This document shows, in pieces, positions 55,732-64,000 of a stretch of 64,000 nucleotides of DNA. Origin of the DNA: Flavihumibacter sp. ZG627 (lineage in GTDB: Bacteria; Bacteroidota; Bacteroidia; Chitinophagales; Chitinophagaceae). The position numbers and the translations under genes were made by a program. The notes beneath the pieces were generated by a model. The model was not told the origin of the DNA. It did not search any database and worked only from the letters and a program-made list of their open reading frames with translations. The stretch covers positions 62,001-126,000 of the forward strand of contig NZ_JPHF01000001.1 in assembly GCF_000814325.1 (NCBI RefSeq), written 5' to 3'. Each line of letters begins with the position of its first letter. Position 1 is the stretch's first letter.

Positions 55732-56468
55732 TTGCCTTGTGCATATCTGGTATGGACCCTTCTGCCGGTGCGGGTATTCTTGCCGATATAAAGACCTTTG
55801 AACAGCATAAAGTATATGGTATAGGTATCACCACGGCACAAACGCTTCAAACGGAGAATGAGTTTGTTTCCATCCGGTGGGAGAAAGAATCAGACATCAT
55901 AGATGCTGTTAATTACCTCATGAAACAATATAGAGTAGCTGCAGTTAAAATAGGAGTAGTTCAGCATATTCAAAGCCTCTGTAATATTGTTGCAGCTATC
56001 CGCGAAATAGACCCTGCAGTGCCAATTGTTGCAGATCCCGTGATTTCTTCTACATCAGCCTTTACATTCTGGGATGGCGCCATAGATGAATCTCTACTTA
56101 TTAAGGTCCTTAAAATGCTTACAATCATAACACCCAATCTGCAGGAGGCTGAACGCCTGTCTCCTGGTTCTGATGCCCCTGCTGCTGCCAGAATATTATC
56201 GCAGTATTGTCCCGTTTTACTGAAAGGCGGGCATAACGTTGAATATCCGGGATATGATTTTTTATACATGCCTGCAGGAATAGAACTCTTAGTACCAGAA
56301 ACTGAAAAAGTATTTCCAAAGCATGGTTCGGGATGCGTGTTATCGTCTTCCATTACGGCCAACCTGGCAGTTGGAAATCCTCTGTTGAAAGCCTGTGTGA
56401 ATGCAAAATCTTTTACTGAACATTTTTTGAATAGCAATACCTCTTTATTGGGATACTATGTTAGATAA
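55713..56468 (+). CDS. thiD: Hydroxymethylpyrimidine/phosphomethylpyrimidine kinase ThiD
   Basis: 251 aa, ribokinase-like. It phosphorylates HMP to HMP-P and HMP-PP. The N-terminal GMDPSAGAGILADIKTFEQH and the later HGSGCVLSSSITANLA are the family's substrate and anion-hole motifs. The gene overlaps its upstream neighbour by 19 bases and the following thiE by 11 bases, supporting tight coupling. Confidence 0.94.
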   Translation: MEPPRVIALCISGMDPSAGAGILADIKTFEQHKVYGIGITTAQTLQTENEFVSIRWEKESDIIDAVNYLMKQYRVAAVKIGVVQHIQSLCNIVAAIREIDPAVPIVADPVISSTSAFTFWDGAIDESLLIKVLKMLTIITPNLQEAERLSPGSDAPAAARILSQYCPVLLKGGHNVEYPGYDFLYMPAGIELLVPETEKVFPKHGSGCVLSSSITANLAVGNPLLKACVNAKSFTEHFLNSNTSLLGYYVR

Positions 56469-57111
56469 AATACAATATATTTCGCAGGGCGCTACAGCAA
56501 CACAACAACTGTATAATATCACAGAAGCTTTGACAGCCGGATGCAAATGGATTCAGCTTCGGTTCAAACAAGCTGCTGATGATGAACTTTATACCCTTGC
56601 CGGTAAAGCGAAAGCACTCTGCCATTCCTATGGTGCCAGTTTCATTATAAACGATCACCCACATATTGCCATAGCAGTTGATGCCGATGGAGTTCACCTT
56701 GGTTTAGACGACATGCCTGTTGAAGAAGCAAGGCGGCTGATAGGTGCAAATAAGATCATCGGAGGCACCGCTAATACTTTTGATAATATTCTGCGTCGTT
56801 TTGAGGAAGGATGTAATTATATAGGGGTTGGACCATTTCGGTTTACCAGCACCAAAGAAAAGCTAAGCCCAATACTGGGCCTCTCCGGCTATGCATCACT
56901 GTTAACACAAATGAAGCAGCATAATATTACACTGCCGGTTTATGCAATAGGGGGTATTATGGCCGGCGATTTACCCGCCCTAATTAAAACAGGGATTTAT
57001 GGTATAGCTGTTTCCGGTTGCATAACCAATAGCGGGAACAGGAAAGAATTGATCAAACAATTTAAAGCATCATTATATGCAGAAACTAACCATTGCTCAC
57101 CGGCAATTTGA
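56458..57111 (+). CDS. thiE: Thiamine-phosphate synthase ThiE
   Basis: 217 aa. It joins HMP-PP and thiazole phosphate to thiamine monophosphate. Typical motifs are [28 protein letters not shown] and [14 protein letters not shown]. The last is the pyrophosphate-binding loop region. This is the canonical synthase of the two ThiE-like proteins in the operon. It overlaps thiG by 35 bases. Confidence 0.93.
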   Translation: MLDKIQYISQGATATQQLYNITEALTAGCKWIQLRFKQAADDELYTLAGKAKALCHSYGASFIINDHPHIAIAVDADGVHLGLDDMPVEEARRLIGANKIIGGTANTFDNILRRFEEGCNYIGVGPFRFTSTKEKLSPILGLSGYASLLTQMKQHNITLPVYAIGGIMAGDLPALIKTGIYGIAVSGCITNSGNRKELIKQFKASLYAETNHCSPAI

Positions 57112-57853
57112 ATCACGCCTTTTTTTAGGAACGGGAAAGTTTGGCTCACCTGAAATTATGGAACAGGCTATACTTGCCTCTTCTACTGAAATGGTTACAG
57201 TAGCTATGAAGCGGGTTGATACTGCTACAATAGAAGATCAACTCTTAAGCCATCTGCAATTACCACATCTTAATCTTCTTCCCAATACATCGGGTGTTCG
57301 TACGGCAAAAGAGGCTGTATTTGCTGCAAAGCTTGCGCGCGAGGCCATGGAAACAAACTGGCTAAAACTGGAGATACATCCAGATCCGCGATACTTAATG
57401 CCCGACCCCATAGAAACATTAAAAGCAACAGAAGAGCTGGTTAAACTTGGGTTTATTGTATTGCCATATATTCATGCTGATCCGGTTTTATGCAAACGCC
57501 TGGAAGATGTTGGTACGGCAGCAGTTATGCCACTTGCAGCGCCCATTGGCTCCAATAAAGGATTAAAAACGCTCGACTTTTTAGAGATTATAATTGAGCA
57601 ATCCAAAGTGCCGGTAATTGTAGATGCGGGTATTGGTTCGCCATCCGATGCTGCCAAAGCTATGGAGTTGGGAGCCGACGCAGTACTTGTTAATACAGCT
57701 ATTGCTGTTGCAGGTAATCCTGTGGAAATGGCATTGGCTTTCAGGTTAGCCGTAGAGGCTGGCAGAAAAGCATTTGAATCACAACTGGCAGCAATAAGCG
57801 ATCAGGCTTTGTCTTCGAGCCCCTTCACTCAATTTTTGAATTATGAGCTTTAA
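57077..57853 (+). CDS. thiG: Thiazole synthase ThiG
   Basis: 258 aa. It condenses 1-deoxyxylulose 5-phosphate, dehydroglycine and ThiS thiocarboxylate into the thiazole ring. [14 protein letters not shown] and [15 protein letters not shown] are diagnostic; the Schiff-base Lys lies in [11 protein letters not shown], and the phosphate site in [20 protein letters not shown]. It overlaps thiE upstream and thiH downstream. Confidence 0.95.
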   Translation: MQKLTIAHRQFESRLFLGTGKFGSPEIMEQAILASSTEMVTVAMKRVDTATIEDQLLSHLQLPHLNLLPNTSGVRTAKEAVFAAKLAREAMETNWLKLEIHPDPRYLMPDPIETLKATEELVKLGFIVLPYIHADPVLCKRLEDVGTAAVMPLAAPIGSNKGLKTLDFLEIIIEQSKVPVIVDAGIGSPSDAAKAMELGADAVLVNTAIAVAGNPVEMALAFRLAVEAGRKAFESQLAAISDQALSSSPFTQFLNYEL

Positions 57854-58955
57854 TGAAATTTTTGATCAGTATGATTGGGAGGAGGCAAAAGCTTCTATCA
57901 TTGCAAAAACACCCCGCGATGTGGAGAATGCATTGCTGGCTGAAAAAAGAACTCCGGAACATTTTAAGGCATTGATATCGCCGGCCGCACAGTCTTATCT
58001 CGAATATATGGCCAGGCTAAGCCATTCCCTCACCAGGAAACGTTTTGGAAATACCATCCAGCTATTTGCTCCCCTCTATCTCAGCAATGAATGTAACAAT
58101 ATCTGCACCTATTGCGGTTTCAGCTTTGATAATAAGATAAAAAGAAAAACACTTTCAGCTTCCGAAATATTACTTGAAATCAATGAGCTCAAAAACCATG
58201 GCTTCCAGCACATTTTACTGGTTACCGGAGAAGCCGGTCATACAGTAAACATTGACTATTTCCTAAAGGCGGTGGAATTAATCAGACCACATTTCGCTAA
58301 TATTTCTCTTGAAGTGCAACCCCTCGAACATGATGAATACCACCTGCTTCACCAGTGTGGCATCCATTCGGTTCTGGTATACCAGGAAACTTACAATAAG
58401 CAACAATACAATACCTGGCATACCAAAGGTAAAAAGGCCAATTTCAATTATCGTCTTCAAACGCCCGATCGCATCGGTAAAGCTGGTATGCATAAGATCG
58501 GGCTGGGGGTATTATTGGGACTTGATGACTGGCGCACCGATAGTTTTTTTTGTGCATTGCACCTTCATTACCTCCAAAAAACATATTGGCAAACAAGGTA
58601 TTCTGTTTCACTGCCCCGGATTCGTCCCGCAGAAGGTTTGGTGCAAACTGGTAACAGTATAACAGATGCAGAGCTGGTGCAACTCATCTGCGCGTACCGA
58701 TTGTTTAAAGAAGACCTGGATATTTCCATGTCAACCCGTGAAACGGAAACATTCCGGAATAATATTATCAAACTTGGCACCACCACCATTAGTGCCGGTT
58801 CTAAAACCAATCCGGGTGGCTATATTGTTGACCCCCAAAGCCTCGAACAGTTCGAGATCAGTGATGAAAGGTCGCCTGAACAAATGGCCGCTTTAATTAG
58901 CTCACTTGGATATACGCCTGTTTGGAAAGACTGGGATAAACATTTGCAATCATGA
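57843..58955 (+). CDS. thiH: 2-iminoacetate (dehydroglycine) synthase ThiH
   Basis: 370 aa. A radical SAM enzyme cleaving tyrosine to make dehydroglycine for ThiG. The cluster motif is [10 protein letters not shown] (CX3CX2C) near residue 85. [11 protein letters not shown] and FRPAEGLV-like [14 protein letters not shown] are family features. The presence of ThiH rather than ThiO means the oxygen-independent route is used. It overlaps thiG by 11 bases and thiF by 4. Confidence 0.95.
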   Translation: MSFNEIFDQYDWEEAKASIIAKTPRDVENALLAEKRTPEHFKALISPAAQSYLEYMARLSHSLTRKRFGNTIQLFAPLYLSNECNNICTYCGFSFDNKIKRKTLSASEILLEINELKNHGFQHILLVTGEAGHTVNIDYFLKAVELIRPHFANISLEVQPLEHDEYHLLHQCGIHSVLVYQETYNKQQYNTWHTKGKKANFNYRLQTPDRIGKAGMHKIGLGVLLGLDDWRTDSFFCALHLHYLQKTYWQTRYSVSLPRIRPAEGLVQTGNSITDAELVQLICAYRLFKEDLDISMSTRETETFRNNIIKLGTTTISAGSKTNPGGYIVDPQSLEQFEISDERSPEQMAALISSLGYTPVWKDWDKHLQS

Positions 58956-59665
58956 AGTTTAGTTTCGATGAAATCAGCCGTTACAGTCGCCAGTTAATAC
59001 AAGATGATGTGGGTGTTGACGGACAATACCGTCTTAAAGCCGCAAGGGTATTGGTGATTGGTGCAGGGGGCCTCGGATCACCTTCCTTATTGTATTTAGC
59101 AGGAGCCGGTGTTGGAACAATAGGTATTGTGGATTTCGATGAGGTAGAGATTCATAACCTTCACCGGCAGGTTTTGTTCAATACCTCAGATATTGGCAAG
59201 AAAAAAGCAATAATTGCTGCAGAAAAGTTGAGCGCCCTGAATCCTAATATTAAGTGTTTAGTTTTTGATGAGCAGCTAAACGAAATCAATGCAGCGTTAA
59301 TCATTTCTCAATTTGATCTTGTTTTGGACGGTTCTGATAATTTTCATACACGTTATATCGTGAACGATACATGTGTTCTTCACTCAGTACCGCTTGTATA
59401 TGGTAGCATACTCAATTTTCAAGGTCAGATGGCACTGTTTAATTATAATGGCGGTAAGAATTTGCGTCATCTCTATCCTGAAGCACCCGATGCAAAAGAT
59501 GTTCCGGCTTGTGGTGAAAACGGTGTGTTGGGAATTGTTCCCGGCATGCTGGGAACCATGATGTGCCATCTGGCATTGAAGGTAATTTTGAAACATGAAG
59601 TAGAAATGAATAGCCTGCTATTAGCTGATTTTAAGAAGTGTAGTTTTCAAAGAATTTCCTTCTAA
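58952..59665 (+). CDS. thiF: ThiF/MoeB-family adenylyltransferase
   Basis: 237 aa, E1-like enzyme that adenylates the C-terminus of ThiS. The nucleotide-binding VLVIGAGGLGSPSLLYLAGA and VDFDEVEIHNLHRQVLF are clear, as is SDNFHTRYIVND. The usual zinc-binding CxxC pairs are not evident. No rhodanese domain is present, so it is the short ThiF type. It closes the thi operon. Confidence 0.92.
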   Translation: MKFSFDEISRYSRQLIQDDVGVDGQYRLKAARVLVIGAGGLGSPSLLYLAGAGVGTIGIVDFDEVEIHNLHRQVLFNTSDIGKKKAIIAAEKLSALNPNIKCLVFDEQLNEINAALIISQFDLVLDGSDNFHTRYIVNDTCVLHSVPLVYGSILNFQGQMALFNYNGGKNLRHLYPEAPDAKDVPACGENGVLGIVPGMLGTMMCHLALKVILKHEVEMNSLLLADFKKCSFQRISF

Positions 59666-59862
59666 GGTTTTTTAATTATTGCGACAAGTCAATACCGCCT
59701 ATCGGAGAAAATGTTGGGAACGATATTGTCCATACAAATTGCAGCACGGGGAAACAGATACGGCACCATGGAATGAAGCCCGGAAAAAATAGTTTTCAGC
59801 TTTTGGCGGGAATTTATTTTCTTTTGTAGTGACCTTTTTACCTAACCCCTAAGCTTTTATAT

Positions 59863-61026
59863 ATGGCAGTTGTATCCAAAGCCAGGATCGAATCGCTTGA
59901 CCTCCTTAAAGGAGTCGTGATGGTATTAATGGCACTTGACCATACCCGTGATTTTTTTTATAAATCACCTGGATTACTTGATGTTACTGACCCTGCCAAT
60001 ACAACGGTACCTTTATTCATCACCCGCTGGATCACCCATTTTTGTGCGCCCGCTTTTTTCTTCCTTGCGGGGTTGTCGGCTTATTTGATCGGACAACGAA
60101 AAAGTGGGGAGGAACTGGCAACCTTTCTGGTGAAACGAGGTATCTGGCTGGTGCTGGTAGAATTTGTTATCATGTCATTTGGCTGGCGATTTGATATTTA
60201 TTATCATAATTTTGATTTTGCTGTTATCTGGGCACTTGGCATCAGTATGATAACACTGGCAGCAGTGATCTACCTGCCACGCACCATGATCCTGTTATTC
60301 TCCCTGGTACTGATCGTTTTCCATAATTTACTGGATAGCATACAATTTCCGGGTAGTATTTTGTGGAGCATCCTGCACCAATTCAATTCCTTCCCGATCT
60401 CCGGAAACCGAAACATAAATATTCTCTATCCTCTTATTCCATGGATCGGGGTGATGTCACTTGGGTATTATTTTGGAAGCTTTTACAACAGTTCGGTTGC
60501 ATCGGAGCGGCGCAGAAAATTATTCAATACCATTGCTATTATATCCCTGCTTGTTTTTGTGGTATTAAGATTTACGAACAGTTATGGTGATCCCCATCCC
60601 TGGAAGTCCTTAGAAAGCCCCAGGTCAACCATCCTATCCTTCTTTCATTTAAATAAATACCCACCCTCGCTTTTGTTTTTATTGGTCACCTTATCGGGGG
60701 CAATGCTATTTCTTGCCAATACAGAATCTGTCAGAGGCCGGGTGGTGAAGTTTTTCAGTGTTTTTGGCAGGGTCCCTTTTTTTTATTATATCATTCACTT
60801 GTATTTTATCCATCTATTGGCAGCTATCCTCGCAGAAATAGAAGGGTATGGCTGGCGTATCATGATTCAGGATGAGATAGGCCCCGATTTAAAAGGGTTT
60901 GGATATAGCCTGCCCATTGTTTACCTGATCTGGATAGGAGTTATCATTGTACTGTACCCTGTTTGCAAAATATTTGATAACTACAAACAGCGAAATAAAG
61001 AGAAGGGGTGGCTAAGCTATTTATAG
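59863..61026 (+). CDS. DUF1624/HGSNAT-type membrane acyltransferase
   Basis: 387 aa, multi-spanning inner-membrane protein with about ten hydrophobic segments. The N-terminal motif RIESLDLLKGVVMVLMALDH followed by TRDFFY is that of the DUF1624/heparan-alpha-glucosaminide N-acetyltransferase-like family, where the His in LDHTRD is catalytic. Such proteins transfer acetyl groups across the membrane to sugars. Substrate here is unknown; proximity to glycan enzymes is suggestive only. A promoter with TTTTGG and TTCTTTTG near 59801-59826 may precede it. Confidence 0.82.
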   Translation: MAVVSKARIESLDLLKGVVMVLMALDHTRDFFYKSPGLLDVTDPANTTVPLFITRWITHFCAPAFFFLAGLSAYLIGQRKSGEELATFLVKRGIWLVLVEFVIMSFGWRFDIYYHNFDFAVIWALGISMITLAAVIYLPRTMILLFSLVLIVFHNLLDSIQFPGSILWSILHQFNSFPISGNRNINILYPLIPWIGVMSLGYYFGSFYNSSVASERRRKLFNTIAIISLLVFVVLRFTNSYGDPHPWKSLESPRSTILSFFHLNKYPPSLLFLLVTLSGAMLFLANTESVRGRVVKFFSVFGRVPFFYYIIHLYFIHLLAAILAEIEGYGWRIMIQDEIGPDLKGFGYSLPIVYLIWIGVIIVLYPVCKIFDNYKQRNKEKGWLSYL

Positions 61027-61101
61027 TGTAACAAATTGAATGGTTTTTTTGCATACCCCCGAACGATTCTAATGATATTTATAAAATTAAAAAGCTTAAT
61101 C

Positions 61102-61496
61102 ATGGCAACGACCAACACCTACCTGAATTTCAACGGCAATTGTGAAGAAGCGTTCAATTTCTACAAAAGCGTATTTGGCGGCGAGTTCAACTACCTGGGC
61201 CGCTTTGGCGATATGCCTCCCAGTGAGGACTATAAAGTTCCCGAGGCCGACAAGAACAAAGTGATGCATGTATCGCTGCCCATCGGCAGTTCCATCCTGA
61301 TGGGAAGTGATACCGGCGGCGAGTGGGCGCCGGGTTTTGTAAAGAAGAAGCCGATACGCTCTTCAACGGACTATCCGACGGTGCAAAGATCACCATGCCC
61401 ATGGCCAGCACTTTCTGGGGCGATTATTTCGGGATGCTCACCGATAAGTTCGGTGTGAACTGGATGATGAGTTTTAATGAGCAGGCACACAATTAG
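61102..61496 (+). pseudogene. PhnB/VOC-family gene broken by internal deletion and frameshift
   Basis: The first part reads MATTNTYLNFNGNCEEAFNF and on to SDTGGEWAPGF, a normal PhnB-like N-terminal two thirds. The frame then shifts: the second frame reads EEADTLFNGLSDGAKITMPM, STFWGDYFGMLTDKFGVNWM and ends SFNEQAHN. About a dozen codons that normally join them, plus one base, are missing near 61340-61350. Both halves fit the family otherwise. The product would be non-functional; a sequencing error is possible but the missing segment argues against it. Confidence 0.85.
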
Positions 61497-61519
61497 TAAG
61501 GAGAAATTAATCAAAAAGA

Positions 61520-62344
61520 ATGCGATATCTAAGTTTAGTCTTATTTAGCCTTGTAGTATCAGCCTGTTCAAGGCTGCCTTACAGGATTGACAGCGGCCAT
61601 CATTATATTCAGAAAGAAGGGAGGGAATCAAGGCCATGGAAACTGGTATGGTCAGATGAGTTTGAGGGCAGTGAGCTGGATACCAGTAAGTGGAGCAGAA
61701 CGCCAGAGGGAAGTTCTGACTGGAACCGGCACATGTCGGCGGTTGAGCCAGCCTGTTATAACCTGCACGATGGAAAGCTGGAACTGATAGGCATTCGCAA
61801 TAACGATACAATAAAAGATCCCCGTCCATTCCTTACCGGTGGAATATATACGAAAGATAAATTCGCCTGGCAGTATGGGCGTGTAGAGATCCGCGTAAGG
61901 CTTGAATCATCGCAGGGAGCCTGGCCTGCTTTGTGGATGTTACCTCAAACCAGGAAATATGGCAATTACCCCCGTGGCGGAGAAATCGATATCATGGAGC
62001 ATCTTAATTATGAGGACAGTATTTACCAGACAGTACATTCCTATTATACGCTGGAGTTGAAAGAGAAAAAGAATCCACCGCATTACGGGATGGCGAGGAT
62101 CGACCGCAATGCCTATAATGTGTATGGGTTGGAATGGTATCCCGATAAATTGGTGTTCCAGGTAAACGGCGTTACTACCTTCACTTACCCGCGACTGCCA
62201 GCAGTGGATCCAAGCCAGTGGCCCTTTGATCAGCCCTTTTACCTGATAGTAGACCAGCAGCTCGGGGGAGCCTGGGTAGGTAAGGTTGATCTGCAACAGT
62301 TACCGGTAAAGATGTATGTGGATTGGGTGAGGGTGTATCAATAG
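61520..62344 (+). CDS. GH16-family glycoside hydrolase lipoprotein
   Basis: 274 aa. A lipoprotein signal ends VVSAC (Cys near 16). The beta-jelly-roll hydrolase domain has WKLVWSDEFEGSELDTSKWS at the start and the catalytic motif GGEIDIMEHL (ExDxxE), typical of GH16 beta-1,3-glucanases and related enzymes. YGRVEIRVRLESSQGAWPAL and VDWVRVYQ complete the family pattern. Probably surface-exposed. Substrate (laminarin, agar, other beta-glucan) cannot be told. Confidence 0.92.
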   Translation: MRYLSLVLFSLVVSACSRLPYRIDSGHHYIQKEGRESRPWKLVWSDEFEGSELDTSKWSRTPEGSSDWNRHMSAVEPACYNLHDGKLELIGIRNNDTIKDPRPFLTGGIYTKDKFAWQYGRVEIRVRLESSQGAWPALWMLPQTRKYGNYPRGGEIDIMEHLNYEDSIYQTVHSYYTLELKEKKNPPHYGMARIDRNAYNVYGLEWYPDKLVFQVNGVTTFTYPRLPAVDPSQWPFDQPFYLIVDQQLGGAWVGKVDLQQLPVKMYVDWVRVYQ

Positions 62345-62760
62345 AAAAAAATTATACATGACGTTACTGATACGAGCAGTTATGCATCGGAACAAGTTTA
62401 TCCGGATGCGGGAAAGGGTTTTTGTTATAAGATTATGGGATAGAGTGATGTCAGATCACGATTCATTTCATCCCCTGTGCAGGCCCGACTCGCCACCGCC
62501 AGAACCAACTGATAAGACGGTGAGTTGGGGACCGATTAGGCGGGGTGGGAGGAAATTTGAGAACTGCGGCTAATACTTTCGAAGAGAGTCTTCTTATGAT
62601 CTGGCTACCATTATGAGAGGAAAAGTAATTTCAACTCATTTTTTATTATTAACTGAGCGGGAGGAATTAATTGCCATTCATTTGAGAGGATTGAATAAGC
62701 ATTCTCCCTTGAATTATTAAATACTCATTGTCTTAGACGTCTGGTTTGCTAAAAAATTTG
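62345..62760. other. Boundary region with hairpins and no clear gene
   Basis: The left 230 bp are of ordinary composition; the right half becomes markedly A+T-rich. Hairpins: GTGAT/ATCAC (62447-62461) and CCAACT/AGTTGG (about 62498-62528). A 71-codon frame at 62358 lacks recognisable content and a 35-codon frame at 62613 is only a possible leader peptide. It is the likely boundary of an acquired segment. Confidence 0.5.
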
Positions 62761-62770
62761 GTAGATTCAG

Positions 62771-62811
62771 GTTTGTCCGTAAATTTGTCCGTGTCCGCAA
62801 AAATGTCCGTT
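62771..62811. repeat. TTTGTCCGT direct repeats before the methyltransferase
   Basis: TTTGTCCGT (62772-62780), TTTGTCCGT (62784-62792), GTCCGC (62793-62798) and TGTCCGT (62804-62810) form a near-regular series directly ahead of the ATG. Such TGTCCGT series occur beside Bacteroidota integrase genes and may be Arm-type binding sites; this is recollection, not tested. Confidence 0.7.
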
Positions 62812-62813
62812 AT

Positions 62814-64000
62814 ATGATAAATGTTAAATTTTATTTGGATAAAGCTGATAAAAACAAACTTTATCCAATACATCTAGTGCTACGTCAAAAAGATGTACAA
62901 ATTAAAGTTGCTACCGGCGAAAAAATAAAGAAGAAAGATTGGGACAATGCTTCTCAGTCTGTAAAAGACAGTTGCTATAACCATAGAGAAATAAATAAGT
63001 TCTTGTTATTCTTAAAGAATGAAGTTGAGAAACATTTGGAGACTGCTCCCCTTTCTGAGCTGAGTGATAAGAAGATAAAAGAGAGAATACTAGCCTTTGT
63101 AAATAGTAGAAGAAGTAATACTGATGTAAAAATTGTTTGTGAGGATCAAGAATATTATCAAGGCAAACAAAAAATTACATTTTTAGATTTGTTTGCTGGG
63201 GCTGGTGGGTTTAGTGAAGGATTTTTACAAGCCGAGCACAGAAATATGGTTTATGATTTCTTATTAGGTAGTGATATAAATGAAAATTGCGAGTTAACAC
63301 ACCTCGCTAGATACAATTACCAATTAGGGCTTGATGCCGAATTTTTGCTTCAAGATATAAGTGAACCAGACTTCCTCGATAACTTAATTAATAAATTAAA
63401 AGGCAGACAAGTTGATGTTATTTGTGGTGGCCCACCTTGCCAAAGTTTTAGCCTTGCAGGGAAACGAAAGAAATTTGACAAGAAGGATGATCTGTTTGCG
63501 CACTATTTAAAAGTTATAAGGCAGTTGAGGCCGAAGTATTTTGTAATGGAAAATGTAAAAGGCATCCTTACAAAGGAAGGCGGAAGGATTCGTGAAATGA
63601 TATTACAGGAAATACGGTCTATTATTGATTTAAAAGAGTTTCATCAATTGATTCATTTTGTTGGTCAAATAAGAAAGCATAAAAAGGAACAAGCTTTTAT
63701 TCTTGATTGCTACAATTTAAGATTACAATTCGAGAACAGTAACGAAAGGGAAATTGAAGATCTCAAAGAAAGATATATTCAGAATGTTGAGAATAAGTTT
63801 AGACTACTTACTCCCAAAATTGTTAATTACAAAACCAGTAAAACAGATTCTAGCATAAGTACAATTCGTCACGGCTTTAATTTATTAAAAAGAGAACACG
63901 AGCTTCTTTTTATAAAGAAGAAGGTTATAAATGAAAAGGCATTTTGTGATTTGGATAATGATTTTTTTTATGAGGATTTTAATAATTTTTTGAGTGCAAT
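62814..64000 (+). CDS. Cytosine-C5 DNA methyltransferase with N-terminal Arm-type domain (3' end outside window)
   Basis: The frame is open from the ATG at 62814 to the window end, at least 395 codons, and is incomplete. Residues 1-75 read INVKFYLDKADKNKLYPIHL then VATGEKIKKKDWDN, the pattern of the Arm DNA-binding domain at the N-terminus of Bacteroidota tyrosine recombinases. From about residue 120 it is a C5 methyltransferase: FLDLFAGAGGFSEGF (motif I, SAM), GGPPCQSFSLAGKR (motif IV, catalytic Cys near 208) and ENVKG (motif VI, near 245). After motif VI a long charged helical insertion (IRKHKKEQ, EIEDLKERYIQN) begins where motif VIII is expected soon. It is A+T-rich unlike its neighbours, suggesting transfer. 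Confidence 0.88.
   Translation, partial: MINVKFYLDKADKNKLYPIHLVLRQKDVQIKVATGEKIKKKDWDNASQSVKDSCYNHREINKFLLFLKNEVEKHLETAPLSELSDKKIKERILAFVNSRRSNTDVKIVCEDQEYYQGKQKITFLDLFAGAGGFSEGFLQAEHRNMVYDFLLGSDINENCELTHLARYNYQLGLDAEFLLQDISEPDFLDNLINKLKGRQVDVICGGPPCQSFSLAGKRKKFDKKDDLFAHYLKVIRQLRPKYFVMENVKGILTKEGGRIREMILQEIRSIIDLKEFHQLIHFVGQIRKHKKEQAFILDCYNLRLQFENSNEREIEDLKERYIQNVENKFRLLTPKIVNYKTSKTDSSISTIRHGFNLLKREHELLFIKKKVINEKAFCDLDNDFFYEDFNNFLSA

Noticed and set aside
62358-62573. 71-codon frame after the GH16 gene
   Set aside because: Composition and content look random; crosses two hairpins.

Overview
The window is chromosomal DNA of a Bacteroidota bacterium, most likely of the Chitinophagaceae type. 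Evidence: two giant secreted proteins end in type IX secretion (Por) sorting domains, many exported proteins are lipoproteins with a Cys close to the N-terminus, the thiamine operon has the Bacteroidota order S-C-E-D-E-G-H-F, and the final gene begins with an integrase-type Arm domain of the kind found in Bacteroidota. No rRNA, tRNA, CRISPR array or complete insertion sequence was seen. The family-level placement is inference.

Layout. 1-7.2 kb: 3' end of infB, a SurA-like periplasmic foldase, and a soluble multi-PAS/GAF histidine kinase overlapping its LuxR-type response regulator. 7.2-12 kb: SMUG-type uracil-DNA glycosylase, MATE exporter with a strongly folded leader, AI-2E-type permease, L,D-transpeptidase-like protein. 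12-18 kb (mostly minus strand): PAP2-like membrane protein overlapping rpoN, family-10-like glycoside hydrolase, MarR regulator, radical SAM/SPASM protein. 18-24.4 kb: propeller lipoprotein, unknown alpha-helical protein, GH25 lysozyme, TspO-like protein. 24.5-29.9 kb: GH29 alpha-fucosidase and two Cys-type sulfatases. 29.9-40.7 kb: orphan HipB-like regulator, hibernation factor, glyoxalase-family remnant, VWA protein, a PhoX-like plus imelysin/di-haem peroxidase pair, dehydrogenase, NlpC/P60 peptidase, VOC protein and unknowns. 41-53 kb: secreted beta-helix/MopE-motif protein, cobalamin riboswitch with metE, and a 1999-residue LamG-sialidase-metzincin-discoidin T9SS protein. 53-59.7 kb: TPP riboswitch and the complete thi operon. 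59.7-62.3 kb: acyltransferase, a broken PhnB-like gene and a GH16 lipoprotein. 62.6-64 kb: an A+T-rich segment carrying TTGTCCGT repeats and the start of a cytosine-C5 methyltransferase fused to an integrase-type Arm domain. This looks like the edge of an acquired island and is the most unusual object in the window.

How the genes work together. Fucosidase, sulfatases, sialidase/metalloprotease and GH16 enzyme suggest an outer-membrane or secreted toolkit for decorated glycans, possibly glycoproteins. Two vitamin-sensing riboswitches govern cofactor economy: B12 represses the B12-independent methionine synthase, and thiamine pyrophosphate represses its own synthesis.

A recurring theme is short tandem repeats (GGATGGAG-type octamers, AGGCAAT heptamers, TTACCTC and a 13-mer). 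They sit in many gene gaps, and similar low-complexity sequence also appears inside exported or membrane protein genes, where it encodes hydrophilic linkers.
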